Below are positions 1 through 7,352 of a stretch of 13,300 bases of DNA, piece by piece. The notes beneath the pieces are model-generated. The model saw only the letters and a program-made list of their open reading frames with translations, was not told the origin of the DNA and made no database searches. Position 1 is the first letter of the stretch; every line of letters starts with the position of its first letter. This stretch comes from Rhodobacter sp. (lineage in GTDB: Bacteria > Pseudomonadota > Alphaproteobacteria > Rhodobacterales > Rhodobacteraceae): NCBI GenBank assembly GCA_013824045.1, contig PNND01000208.1, positions 1 to 13,300 of the forward strand. Reading direction: 5' to 3'. The translations under genes and the position numbers were made by a program.

Positions 1-964
1 TACACAGAAACTCGCCCGTGCGCTTGATCTTGCCGAACGCTACGCGCAGGGCCGCGTGTCGAACCTGATGTCGGTCGGCGGCACCCAGCAGGTCATGCTG
101 AAGGTCCGCTTCGCCGAAATGCAGCGCACGGTGGCCAAGAACCTGTCGTCGTCGCTTGCAATCACCGGAACCAATGACGCCGTGGAAACCGGCACATGGC
201 TGAACCCAGGCAACACGCTGGGCAGTGCTGCTGGTGTGACCACACGCCAGAACGTAGCAGGCGCGGGCCTTCTGGGCTTTTCGACCGGCTCGCTGCAGAT
301 CGGCATCCTGCTTGAGGCGCTGGAATCCAAGGGCGTCGTCCGCACGCTGGCCGAACCCAATCTCACCGCCCTCTCCGGGCAGGAAGCGAAATTCCTGGCC
401 GGTGGCGAATACCCGATCCCTGTTTCGGATGATGGCACCATCACCGTCGAATACAAACCCTTCGGCGTGGAGATGAGCTTCACCCCCACAGTCGTCGATG
501 GCGACCTGATCAACCTTCAGATCAACGCCTCCGTCTCCTCGATTGACGGCACGATCACCACACAGTCCAACGGCATCACGCTGGCCGCCTTCAAACGCCG
601 CGAAACCGCGACCACCGTGGAAATGCGCGACGGGGAAAGCTTTGCCATCGCAGGGCTTCTGCAGGACGACTTCCGCGATCTGAACGGTCAGGTGCCATGG
701 CTGGGCGATATTCCCGTCCTCGGAGCCCTCTTCCGCTCGGCCGAATATCAGCAGTCCCAATCCGAACTGGTGATCATCGTAACGCCGCACCTCGTCTCCC
801 CCACGCGGGGCGAGGCGCTGGCCCTGCCCACCGACCGGGTCCGCCTGCCCACGGAACGCGAGCTGTTCCTGTTCGGCGAGGTCGGCAAGGCCGCCACCAC
901 CGGTGCTGCGGGCGAAGTCGCCCGGCAGGATTTCACCGGCTCCTACGGCTACGTGATGGAGTGA
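1..964 (+). CDS. rcpA: Tad pilus outer-membrane secretin RcpA/CpaC, C-terminal part (5' end outside window)
   Basis: The reading frame is open from base 2, so the first GTG at 56 is internal and the gene begins upstream; about 320 residues are visible. This is the secretin that forms the outer-membrane channel through which the Flp/Tad pilus leaves the cell. The visible part holds the secretin core: a segment beginning near GGTQQVMLKVRFAEM, a central stretch with LLEALESKGVVRTLAEPNL, and the C-terminal secretin signature, GESFAIAGLL followed by VPWLGDIPVLGALFRS and SELVIIVTPHLV. These are hallmarks of the GspD/PulD-like secretin domain in the short CpaC branch. A tail of about 60 residues follows. 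The stop at 962-964 lies five bases before the next start, and the GGAG at 958-961 probably serves as that gene's ribosome binding site, so the two genes are co-transcribed. The family call is very secure; the symbol rests on the Tad context. Confidence 0.95.
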   Translation, partial: TQKLARALDLAERYAQGRVSNLMSVGGTQQVMLKVRFAEMQRTVAKNLSSSLAITGTNDAVETGTWLNPGNTLGSAAGVTTRQNVAGAGLLGFSTGSLQIGILLEALESKGVVRTLAEPNLTALSGQEAKFLAGGEYPIPVSDDGTITVEYKPFGVEMSFTPTVVDGDLINLQINASVSSIDGTITTQSNGITLAAFKRRETATTVEMRDGESFAIAGLLQDDFRDLNGQVPWLGDIPVLGALFRSAEYQQSQSELVIIVTPHLVSPTRGEALALPTDRVRLPTERELFLFGEVGKAATTGAAGEVARQDFTGSYGYVME

Positions 965-969
965 CGGGA

Positions 970-1626
970 ATGGCAATCAAATCAGCAGCCTTTGCCGTGA
1001 CGGCGCTCTTCGCCCTCGCAGCCTGTGAAGGCAAAACCGTCGGCTCCGATGTCGATGAAGGCGGTTTCGGCAACTCCACCATGAACAACTTCATGGTCGC
1101 CACCGGCCAGATCGACCCGGTTCAGGCGCTGGGCGAACGTTTCGCCCGCGAAGTGCCCAACACCATCACCTTCCCCTTCAACAGCGCGCAACTCACCCCC
1201 GAGGCGCGCGCCGTGCTGGACCGTCAGGCGAACTTCATCCGCCAATTCCCCGAAGTGCGCTTCCGCGTCTATGGCCACACCGATCTCGTAGGCTCCGACG
1301 GCTACAACCGTGGGCTGGGTCAACGCCGCGCCGAGGCCGTCGTCGCCTATTTCGCCTCACGCGGCCTGTCGCGGTCGCGGCTCGAGGCGCTGGTGTCATT
1401 CGGCGAAACCCGGCCCGTCATCGCCACCCCAGGCCCGGAAGAGGCGAACCGCCGCACCGTGACGGAAGTTTCGGGCTTCGTGAAACGCCACCCGAACATC
1501 CTCGACGGCAAATATGCCGAAGTGATCTTCCGCTCCTATGTCGAAGGCGCGATCCCTGGCGATCCCGCGGCGACCAGCGCCATGGGCGCGATGCCGCCGG
1601 GCATGGCTCCGCCCGCCGGTCCCTGA
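970..1626 (+). CDS. OmpA-family lipoprotein of the Tad locus
   Basis: The protein has 218 residues. The start at 970 is chosen because GGAG (958-961) lies eight bases upstream and because it gives a short lipoprotein signal: a hydrophobic run at 5-16 and the lipobox LAAC with the lipidated cysteine at residue 19. The in-frame start at 697 would overlap the secretin gene by 268 bases and is unlikely. Residues about 67-168 form an OmpA C-terminal-like domain with GHTD (Asp105), the RRA of the NxxLxxRRA-type motif (Arg120) and ANRR (160-162). In this family the Asp and Arg contact diaminopimelate in peptidoglycan. After it comes a tail of about 50 residues ending in an Ala/Met/Pro/Gly-rich stretch. 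A role anchoring the secretin to the cell wall is my inference from domain and position; in Caulobacter and Aggregatibacter a CpaD/RcpB protein occupies this part of the locus. A strong terminator follows 20 bases after the stop. Confidence 0.93.
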   Translation: MAIKSAAFAVTALFALAACEGKTVGSDVDEGGFGNSTMNNFMVATGQIDPVQALGERFAREVPNTITFPFNSAQLTPEARAVLDRQANFIRQFPEVRFRVYGHTDLVGSDGYNRGLGQRRAEAVVAYFASRGLSRSRLEALVSFGETRPVIATPGPEEANRRTVTEVSGFVKRHPNILDGKYAEVIFRSYVEGAIPGDPAATSAMGAMPPGMAPPAGP

Positions 1627-1646
1627 CCTGCCGGGCACCACCGAAT

Positions 1647-1682
1647 ACGGGCGGGGGACCAATCCCCCGCCCGTTTCGTTTC
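1647..1682 (+). terminator. Rho-independent terminator after the OmpA-lipoprotein gene
   Basis: A perfect 12-bp inverted repeat (ACGGGCGGGGGA at 1647-1658 and its complement at 1663-1674) encloses a four-base CCAA loop and is followed by a T-rich tract, TTCGTTT. The stem is almost all G:C. It lies 20 bases after the stop of the lipoprotein gene and before the long leader of cpaE, so it probably ends or attenuates the upstream transcription unit inside the Tad locus. Confidence 0.85.
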
Positions 1683-1947
1683 CGGCCCCTGTGCTGGCTG
1701 CACCCCCGGCCACACACCGAAAGGCGACACTCCCCCGCCTTGCCCGGTTAAAGTCGCCAAATACCAAACAATCACGCCTTTCTAGCCCAAGAATCGCCAC
1801 CATTCCCCCCCAGCTTCCACACTGACTGGGAACAATCTCACGGCACCCATGCCGTGCGGGGATGACCGGTGGTCCTGCACGCCTGCCCGCTTCCGGGCCG
1901 GGCACTCGCAGCCCATCGCGACCCCCGGCCAAGAAGGACAAAAGGCG
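1683..1947 (+). promoter_or_regulatory. Leader/promoter region of the cpaE-led operon, no convincing gene
   Basis: These 265 bases between the terminator and cpaE hold no supportable gene. The stretch 1740-1800 is locally richer in A/T than the surroundings and is the likeliest promoter site, but I see no -35/-10 pair good enough to name. Two small hairpins lie downstream: CACGGCA (1839-1845) pairs with 1850-1856 around a CCCA loop, and GCCCG (1885-1889) pairs with CGGGC (1894-1898). An AAGAAGGA purine tract at 1931-1938 is the ribosome binding site of cpaE. An in-frame ATG at 1849 sits in the first hairpin loop, lacks a Shine-Dalgarno, and would add 33 residues unlike the family. Confidence 0.45.
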
Positions 1948-3243
1948 ATGAGCACTGCTGCCAATATGATTCCGGATCCCGCGCCGATTCTGGCCTGCAC
2001 CATTTCGCGGGACATCCAGAATTTCGATCTGCTGATCGACGACATGGAACTGGAACTTGGCGAAAGCTGGGGCGATCTTACCTTCGAAGATGCCCGCGAC
2101 TTTCTGATTCAACCGGATGCCGAAAGTCTCGAATTTGTCGCCATCGCGGTGAATGCCGAAGATGAGGGCGACCTGTCCCGCATCACCGAAATCATCAAAT
2201 CCGCCACGGAACGCCACATCAAGGTGATCCTGATCGCCGATCAGATCAGCCCGGCCGGCCTGCACCAGCTGCTGCGCCTTGGCGCCGATGACTTTGTTCC
2301 CTACCCCCTGCCCGATGGCGCGCTGAAAGAGGCAATCGAACGCATCCGCAAACCCGCCCCGGTGCAGGCCACCACGCCGGCACCGGCCACCGCCTCGGTC
2401 ACCCATCTGCACGCCGTCCCCGATGCCGCCCCGCAGACCCCCGCCTTCAAGGCCAAGGGCGACCGCGACGGTGTCCTTCTGCCCGTGCATGGCCTGTCGG
2501 GCGGCTCGGGTGCCTCGACTTTCGCGGTGAACCTCGCCTGGGAACTGGCAACGATCGACAAGACCAACCCGCCGCGCGTCTGCCTGCTGGATTTCGATTT
2601 CCAATACGGCTCCGTCGCCACCTATCTCGACCTGCCGCGCAAGGAAGCGGTGTTCGAACTTCTGTCCGACACCGCCGCTGCCGACAGCGACGCCTTTCTC
2701 GAAGCGATGCTGACCTATAACGACAAGCTGCACGTTCTGACGGCACCCGCCGACATGCTGCCGCTGGATATCGTCGCGCCCGAAGACATCGCGCGCATTA
2801 TCGACATGGCGCAGACGAACTTCGATTTCGTCATCATCGACATGCCGAAAACCATCGTCGCCTGGACGGAAACCGTTTTGTCACGGGCACATGTCTACTT
2901 TGCCACGATGGACCTCGATCTTCGCTCGGCCCAGAACGTGCTGCGGCTTGTCCGCGCGCTCAAGGCCGAAACGCTGCCGCATGAAAAACTCCGCTACATT
3001 CTGAACCGCGCGCCGAAATTCACCGACCTCTCTGCCAAGAGCCGGGTGAAGCGCATGTCCGAAAGCCTCGACATCCGGCTCGAAGTACAGATCCCGGATG
3101 GCGGCACGCAGGTGACACAGGCCAATGACCACGGTCATCCCCTGTCCGCCAGCGCGCCAAAGAACCCGGTCCGCAAGGAAATTCAAAAGCTTGCCAAATC
3201 CTTGTTCGACCTGAACCGCGCCGTCGAAACCGGCCGCAAGTAA
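1948..3243 (+). CDS. cpaE: Tad pilus localisation ATPase-like protein CpaE/TadZ
   Basis: The protein has 431 residues from the ATG at 1948, which is preceded by AAGAAGGA at nine bases. CpaE/TadZ is the MinD/ParA-like protein that places the Tad machine in the cell. Residues about 12-132 resemble an atypical response-regulator receiver fold (for example VKVILIAD then a LGADDFVPYPL segment near the end). A Pro/Ala-rich linker spans about 133-175. Residues about 178-420 form the SIMIBI P-loop domain, with GGSGAST at 185-191, LLDFDFQYGS from 213 and DFVIIDMP at 293-300 (Walker B). The P-loop lacks both the usual GKT lysine and the early MinD signature lysine; the first loss is common in CpaE/TadZ. 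The gene heads a run of closely spaced genes; cpaF follows after 42 bases. Confidence 0.95.
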   Translation: MSTAANMIPDPAPILACTISRDIQNFDLLIDDMELELGESWGDLTFEDARDFLIQPDAESLEFVAIAVNAEDEGDLSRITEIIKSATERHIKVILIADQISPAGLHQLLRLGADDFVPYPLPDGALKEAIERIRKPAPVQATTPAPATASVTHLHAVPDAAPQTPAFKAKGDRDGVLLPVHGLSGGSGASTFAVNLAWELATIDKTNPPRVCLLDFDFQYGSVATYLDLPRKEAVFELLSDTAAADSDAFLEAMLTYNDKLHVLTAPADMLPLDIVAPEDIARIIDMAQTNFDFVIIDMPKTIVAWTETVLSRAHVYFATMDLDLRSAQNVLRLVRALKAETLPHEKLRYILNRAPKFTDLSAKSRVKRMSESLDIRLEVQIPDGGTQVTQANDHGHPLSASAPKNPVRKEIQKLAKSLFDLNRAVETGRK

Positions 3244-3285
3244 CCGTAACCCGATCAGACTGCCTTGGCCTGGGGGGCCCATCTG

Positions 3286-4770
3286 ATGTTTTCACGCTTC
3301 AAGAAACCTGACGGAACCGATCTGAAAACCGCCCTGCGCCCGGTGACGCAGGCTGCACCCGGCACTGCCGTGCCGCAACCTGCAGCCAGCCCCGCCGCGC
3401 CGGCCAAAGCGCCCGTCGCTCCGCCAAAGCCCGTGCTTGGCGGCAGGCCCACAACCGTTCCCGCCACGCCCGAGGCTGCCGCCGCAGACAAGGAGAAGAA
3501 GCGCAAGGAACGCTTGATGGAGCTGAAGGTAGAGCTTCACAAGAAGCTCCTCGAAAGCCTCAACCTGGGCGCCCTGGAACACGCGACAGAGGCAAACCTC
3601 CGCTCCGAGATCGCCGACATCACCTCCGAAGCGCTGTCGGAAATGTCCGTCGCGCTGAACAAGGATGACCGCGCCACCCTCAATCAGGAACTCTATGACG
3701 AAGTCATGGGTCTTGGTCCGCTGGAGCCGCTGCTGAAAGACGACTCCGTCTCCGATATCCTCGTGAACGGCCCGCAGCGCATCTTCGTGGAACGCGGCGG
3801 GAAGCTGACCCTGACCGACATCACCTTCAAGGATGAACGCCACCTTCTGCGGATCATCGACAAGATCGTGTCCGCCGTGGGCCGCCGCGTCGATGAATCC
3901 AACCCCTATTGCGACGCCCGCCTCGCCGATGGCTCGCGCTTCAACTGCATGGTCCCGCCAGTGGCGGTGGATGGCTCGCTCGTCTCCATCCGGAAATTCA
4001 AAAAGGAAAAACTGGGCGTGGGCGATCTCGTCCGCTTTGGTGCCTTCACCGAAGAAATGGCCGCCTACCTGCAGGCGGCCGTGTCCACCCGCCTGAACAT
4101 CATCGTCTCCGGCGGTACGGGCTCGGGGAAAACCACTACGCTGAACGCGCTCTCGTCCTTCATCGACAACACCGAACGCGTGCTGACGATCGAAGACACT
4201 GCCGAACTTCAGCTCCAGCAGGTCCATGTAGGCCGCATGGAAAGCCGCCCCGCCAACGTCGAAGGTAAGGGCGCGGTCACCCAGCGCGACTGTCTGCGCA
4301 ACGCGCTGCGGATGCGTCCCGACCGCATCATCGTGGGCGAAACCCGCGGCGAGGAAGTCATCGATATGCTGCAGGCCATGAACACCGGCCATGACGGATC
4401 GATGACGACGATCCACGCCAACAACGCCCGCGACGGTATCTCGCGTCTGGAAAACATGGTCGCCATGGCCGGCATCGAAATGCCGCTCAAGGCCGTGCGC
4501 TCGCAGATCGCCTCCGCCGTCAACCTGATCGTGCAAGCCTCCCGCCTGCAGGACGGCTCACGCCGCATGGTCTCCATCACCGAAATCACCGGCATGGAAG
4601 GTGACGTGATCTCGATGCAGGAAATCTTCCGCTACGAACGCCTCGGCGTCGAACCCTCGGGCAAGATCATCGGCCGCTTCAACGCGACCGGCGTGCGCTC
4701 GCACTATTCCGACCGCTTCCGCCAGTGGGGCTATGACCTGCCGGCATCCATCTATGAACCCATCATCTGA
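3286..4770 (+). CDS. cpaF: Tad pilus motor ATPase CpaF/TadA
   Basis: The protein has 494 residues. The ATG at 3286 is chosen over the in-frame TTG at 3265 because a G-rich Shine-Dalgarno (GGGGGG, 3272-3277) sits eight bases upstream. This is the cytoplasmic secretion ATPase of the PilT/VirB11 superfamily that powers Flp pilus assembly. An Ala/Pro-rich N-terminus (about 15-65) leads into a charged helical segment (about 68-120) and then the CpaF core. Visible motifs are the Walker [11 protein letters not shown] (276-285), the Asp box [10 protein letters not shown] (with E303, D304), the atypical Walker [13 protein letters not shown] (346-357) and the His box MTTIHANN (H377). All catalytic elements look intact. 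Its product should work against TadB and TadC, encoded directly downstream; tadB starts 15 bases after this stop. Confidence 0.97.
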   Translation: MFSRFKKPDGTDLKTALRPVTQAAPGTAVPQPAASPAAPAKAPVAPPKPVLGGRPTTVPATPEAAAADKEKKRKERLMELKVELHKKLLESLNLGALEHATEANLRSEIADITSEALSEMSVALNKDDRATLNQELYDEVMGLGPLEPLLKDDSVSDILVNGPQRIFVERGGKLTLTDITFKDERHLLRIIDKIVSAVGRRVDESNPYCDARLADGSRFNCMVPPVAVDGSLVSIRKFKKEKLGVGDLVRFGAFTEEMAAYLQAAVSTRLNIIVSGGTGSGKTTTLNALSSFIDNTERVLTIEDTAELQLQQVHVGRMESRPANVEGKGAVTQRDCLRNALRMRPDRIIVGETRGEEVIDMLQAMNTGHDGSMTTIHANNARDGISRLENMVAMAGIEMPLKAVRSQIASAVNLIVQASRLQDGSRRMVSITEITGMEGDVISMQEIFRYERLGVEPSGKIIGRFNATGVRSHYSDRFRQWGYDLPASIYEPII

Positions 4771-4785
4771 TCAGGTCCGAGTATA

Positions 4786-5754
4786 ATGGAATTCAGTGCA
4801 GCCCCCGTCATCTACATCCTGATCTTCGTGGCCGTCGTGGTCCTGGTCGAGGGCCTGTACCTGACCGTCTTCGGCAAATCGATCAGCCTCAACTCCCGCG
4901 TCAGCCGACGCCTTGCCCTGCTGGAAAAGAACCAGAACCGCGAACAGGTGCTCGAACAGCTCCGCAAGGAAATGTCGCAGCACATGAACGCCAAGGGCAT
5001 CCCGCTCTACAAGATGCTCGCCTCCAAGGCACAGAAGGCCAACATCGCCTTCTCGCCCCAGCAACTGATCGGCATCATGGTCCTGCTCGGGGCCTTCGCC
5101 TACGTCGGGCTTACCGTCGGCACCGAGGCGGAAACGCCTGTCCGCATCGGTCTGTCCGTCGCGATGGGCGTGGGCGGCGTCTATGTCTGGGTCGCCCGCA
5201 AGGCAAAGAAGCGCATGGCCCTTTTGGAAGAACAGCTTCCTGATGCAGTGGAACTCATGGTCCGCTCTCTGCGCGTCGGCCATCCCTTCTCGGCCGCCGT
5301 CGCCATCGTCTCCAAGGAAGTTGCCGATCCGCTCGGCACCGAATTCGGCCTGATCGCCGATGAGGCAACCTATGGCCGCGACATCGCCGAAAGCCTGCGC
5401 TCCTTCGCCTCACGGATGGACAATCAGGATCTCCACTTCCTCGCCGTCGCCGTGTCGATCCAACAGCAGTCGGGCGGCAACCTTGCCGAAATCCTCGATG
5501 GTCTGGCCAAGGTGATCCGCGCCCGGTTCAAGCTCTTCCGCCGCGTCAAGGCGATCACCGCCGAAGCGAAATGGTCGGGCATGTTCTTGTCTGCCTTCCC
5601 CATCGCGGCCCTTGTGATGGTCCAGATGCTCAAGCCCGATTATTACGATGGTGTGAAAGAAAGCACAATGTTCGTACCCTTCGCCCTGGGCGTCTGCGGC
5701 TTCCTCGTCGTCAACGTTATCTTCATGAAGATAATGGTCAATATCAAGGTTTAA
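4786..5754 (+). CDS. tadB: Tad pilus inner-membrane platform protein TadB
   Basis: The protein has 322 residues and belongs to the GspF/TadB family (T2SSF domain). It forms the inner-membrane platform with TadC and receives force from CpaF. A hydrophobic segment lies at about 6-25, followed by a charged helical region (about 40-85), two membrane segments (about 94-113 and 120-138), the cytoplasmic T2SSF domain starting at EEQLPDAVELMVRSLRVG (about 148-165), and two C-terminal membrane segments (about 266-282 and 297-318). The central QQQSGGNLAEILDGL is typical of the family. The upstream Shine-Dalgarno is weak (AGG at 4773-4775), so translation may depend partly on ribosomes leaving cpaF 15 bases earlier. 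The stop is followed after three bases by tadC. Confidence 0.95.
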   Translation: MEFSAAPVIYILIFVAVVVLVEGLYLTVFGKSISLNSRVSRRLALLEKNQNREQVLEQLRKEMSQHMNAKGIPLYKMLASKAQKANIAFSPQQLIGIMVLLGAFAYVGLTVGTEAETPVRIGLSVAMGVGGVYVWVARKAKKRMALLEEQLPDAVELMVRSLRVGHPFSAAVAIVSKEVADPLGTEFGLIADEATYGRDIAESLRSFASRMDNQDLHFLAVAVSIQQQSGGNLAEILDGLAKVIRARFKLFRRVKAITAEAKWSGMFLSAFPIAALVMVQMLKPDYYDGVKESTMFVPFALGVCGFLVVNVIFMKIMVNIKV

Positions 5755-5757
5755 GCC

Positions 5758-6741
5758 ATGCTTGCTTCGCTGAACGAATTCATCGTCTCCCGTATGGGCG
5801 AAACAGGCCCGCTCCTGCTTGCCGGTGGGCTGGGGCTGTTGTTGATCCTTGTCACCCTGCCCTTCCTGCTGCGCAAAGAGGCAGAGCCGTTTGACAAGCT
5901 CAAACAGCAAAACCGCTCTTCCGACCGCGACAAGGACCGCACCGCACGCGAGGGCGACTTGCGCCGCGCCTCCGACCGCAGCGACAAGCTCAACAAGTTC
6001 GCCCATTTCCTGGAACCCCAGGACAAAGAGCAGATGTCCGCCGCCAAGCTCAAGATGCTGCGCGCGGGCTATCGCGGCAAGAATTCGGTCCGCATGTTCC
6101 ATGCGATGCAATTCCTGCTGGGCATCGGCCTGCTGCTGCTGGGCATGCTGTACACTTTCGTCGTCAGCCGCTCGCAAGAGCTTGATCTTCAGGCGATGGC
6201 GCTCTCCACCCTGCTTCCGGCAGCGGCGGGATACTACCTGCCCACCTATTGGGTGCAGCGGCGCCTGCAAACCCGTCAGGAAAAGATCACCGAAGGCTTC
6301 CCCGATGCGCTCGACATGATGCTTGTCTGCGTCGAGGCGGGCCAGTCGCTCGACCAGTCCATCGCCCGCGTGGCCAAAGAGATCGGTAGCGCCTATCCTG
6401 AACTGGCTGAAGAATTCGATATCGTGAGCCAAGAGGTTCGCGCCGGCAAGGAACGCGTCGCCGTGCTGCGCGACATGTCGGAACGCGTAGGGTTGAACGA
6501 CATCACGTCCTTCGTCACCACAATGATCCAGTCCGCCACCTTCGGTACCTCCATCGCCGAAGCCCTGCGTGTCTACTCTGCCGAAATGCGTGACAAACGC
6601 GTGATGCGCGCAGAAGAAAAGGCAAACACCTTGCCGACAAAGCTGACCCTCGGCACAATGTTCTTTACTGTGCCGCCCTTGATGGTGATCCTGATCGGGC
6701 CATCCATCCACGGCGTTATGAAGGCATTCGGAGGGGGCTGA
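5758..6741 (+). CDS. tadC: Tad pilus inner-membrane platform protein TadC
   Basis: The protein has 327 residues and is the second GspF-like platform protein, which partners TadB. Predicted membrane segments lie at about 17-38, 117-136, 147-165 and 298-318. A strongly charged stretch rich in Arg, Asp and Lys (about 40-82) lies between the first and second. The T2SSF domain begins with EGFPDALDMMLVCVEAGQSL (179-198) and includes the family's TMIQSATFGTSIAEAL region (255-270). It starts three bases after the tadB stop, so the two are translationally linked. Its 3' end carries a GGAGGGGG tract (6730-6737) that probably acts as ribosome binding site for the next gene. Confidence 0.95.
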   Translation: MLASLNEFIVSRMGETGPLLLAGGLGLLLILVTLPFLLRKEAEPFDKLKQQNRSSDRDKDRTAREGDLRRASDRSDKLNKFAHFLEPQDKEQMSAAKLKMLRAGYRGKNSVRMFHAMQFLLGIGLLLLGMLYTFVVSRSQELDLQAMALSTLLPAAAGYYLPTYWVQRRLQTRQEKITEGFPDALDMMLVCVEAGQSLDQSIARVAKEIGSAYPELAEEFDIVSQEVRAGKERVAVLRDMSERVGLNDITSFVTTMIQSATFGTSIAEALRVYSAEMRDKRVMRAEEKANTLPTKLTLGTMFFTVPPLMVILIGPSIHGVMKAFGGG

Positions 6742-6748
6742 GCCCAAC

Positions 6749-7312
6749 TTGATACGGCGTTACCTGACCGCGCTCGCGGGCATCTCGCTTCTGGCCGCCT
6801 GTCAACCGACCGGCGGCCTTGGCACATCCGACACGCGCACTCCCCCGGGCGTGGATGCCCGCGCCGATGGCGAAGACGGGCTGATCGTCGGCCACCGCCT
6901 GATGGAAGCGGGCGAATATGAACTGGCGCTCAAATCCTATCTCCGCGCCGCCAGCGAGGTGGGCGTGAATGTCGATGTCCTCTCTGCCATCGGCTCTGCC
7001 AACCTGCGCCTTGGCCGCCTTGGCCAAGCCGAACAGATCCTGCGCCGCGCCATCAAGGAAGACCCGACCTTCGTTCCCGCGCTCAACAATCTGGGTGTCG
7101 TGCTGATGGAGCAGGGCAAACCGGCCGAGGCCCGGCTGATCTTCCAGCAGGCTTTCGCCCAAGACAGTGGCCAAACGGACTCCATTCGCGAAAATCTGCG
7201 CCTCGCTATCGCACAAAGCGAAGCAAACGTGATACAAGACCCTCAAGAAGAACCGAATTTCTCCCTCGTGCGGCGCGGTCAGGGCCAGTTCGTCCTGCTG
7301 TCGCAGCTCTAG
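6749..7312 (+). CDS. tadD: TadD-type TPR lipoprotein
   Basis: The protein has 187 residues. No ATG or GTG gives a sensible start: the frame is closed by a stop at 6719-6721, and only the TTG at 6749 precedes the complete lipoprotein signal (basic IRR, hydrophobic core, LLAAC with Cys18). GGAGGGGG at 6730-6737, inside the end of tadC, lies 11 bases upstream. After a Gly/Asp-rich linker (about 20-42), residues about 44-155 form tetratricopeptide repeats: GHRLMEAGEYELALKSYLRA, GSANLRLGRLGQAEQILRRA and NNLGVVLMEQGKPAEARLIF. TadD is a TPR lipoprotein needed for pilus assembly in Aggregatibacter, probably acting in the periplasm near the secretin. Which of the two consecutive TPR genes is the true TadD equivalent cannot be settled here; this one is nearest to tadC, as in other Tad loci. 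Confidence 0.9.
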   Translation: MIRRYLTALAGISLLAACQPTGGLGTSDTRTPPGVDARADGEDGLIVGHRLMEAGEYELALKSYLRAASEVGVNVDVLSAIGSANLRLGRLGQAEQILRRAIKEDPTFVPALNNLGVVLMEQGKPAEARLIFQQAFAQDSGQTDSIRENLRLAIAQSEANVIQDPQEEPNFSLVRRGQGQFVLLSQL

Positions 7313-7352
7313 GGGGGCCAAAGGATCGAGCAGCAAAAAAGGACGCAGCAAC

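Noticed and set aside
697..969. In-frame upstream extension of the OmpA-lipoprotein gene
   Set aside because: It would overlap the secretin gene and bury the lipoprotein signal in the middle of the protein; the start at 970 has a proper ribosome binding site.
1747..1762. TTAA in the cpaE leader as a CtrA site
   Set aside because: The second TTAA half at seven-base spacing is missing (AAAT instead), so the match is only half.
1849..1947. In-frame upstream ATG giving CpaE 33 extra residues
   Set aside because: No Shine-Dalgarno before it, unlike the strong one before 1948, and the extra residues do not look like CpaE.
1396..2733. Minus-strand open frame (445 codons) over the OmpA gene, terminator and cpaE
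   Set aside because: It crosses two well-supported plus-strand genes and a terminator and encodes low-complexity Gly/Arg/His-rich sequence without family features.
3292..4536. Minus-strand open frame (414 codons) inside cpaF
   Set aside because: Shadow of a conserved ATPase gene; the product is His/Asp/Gly/Val-rich and lacks any motif.
4782..4787. TATAAT at the tadB start, a perfect -10 box
   Set aside because: It overlaps the start codon, no -35 partner was evident, and a transcript from it would lack a usable tadB leader.
5410..6747. Minus-strand open frame (445 codons) over tadB and tadC
   Set aside because: It spans two conserved plus-strand genes and has the composition of an antisense shadow.
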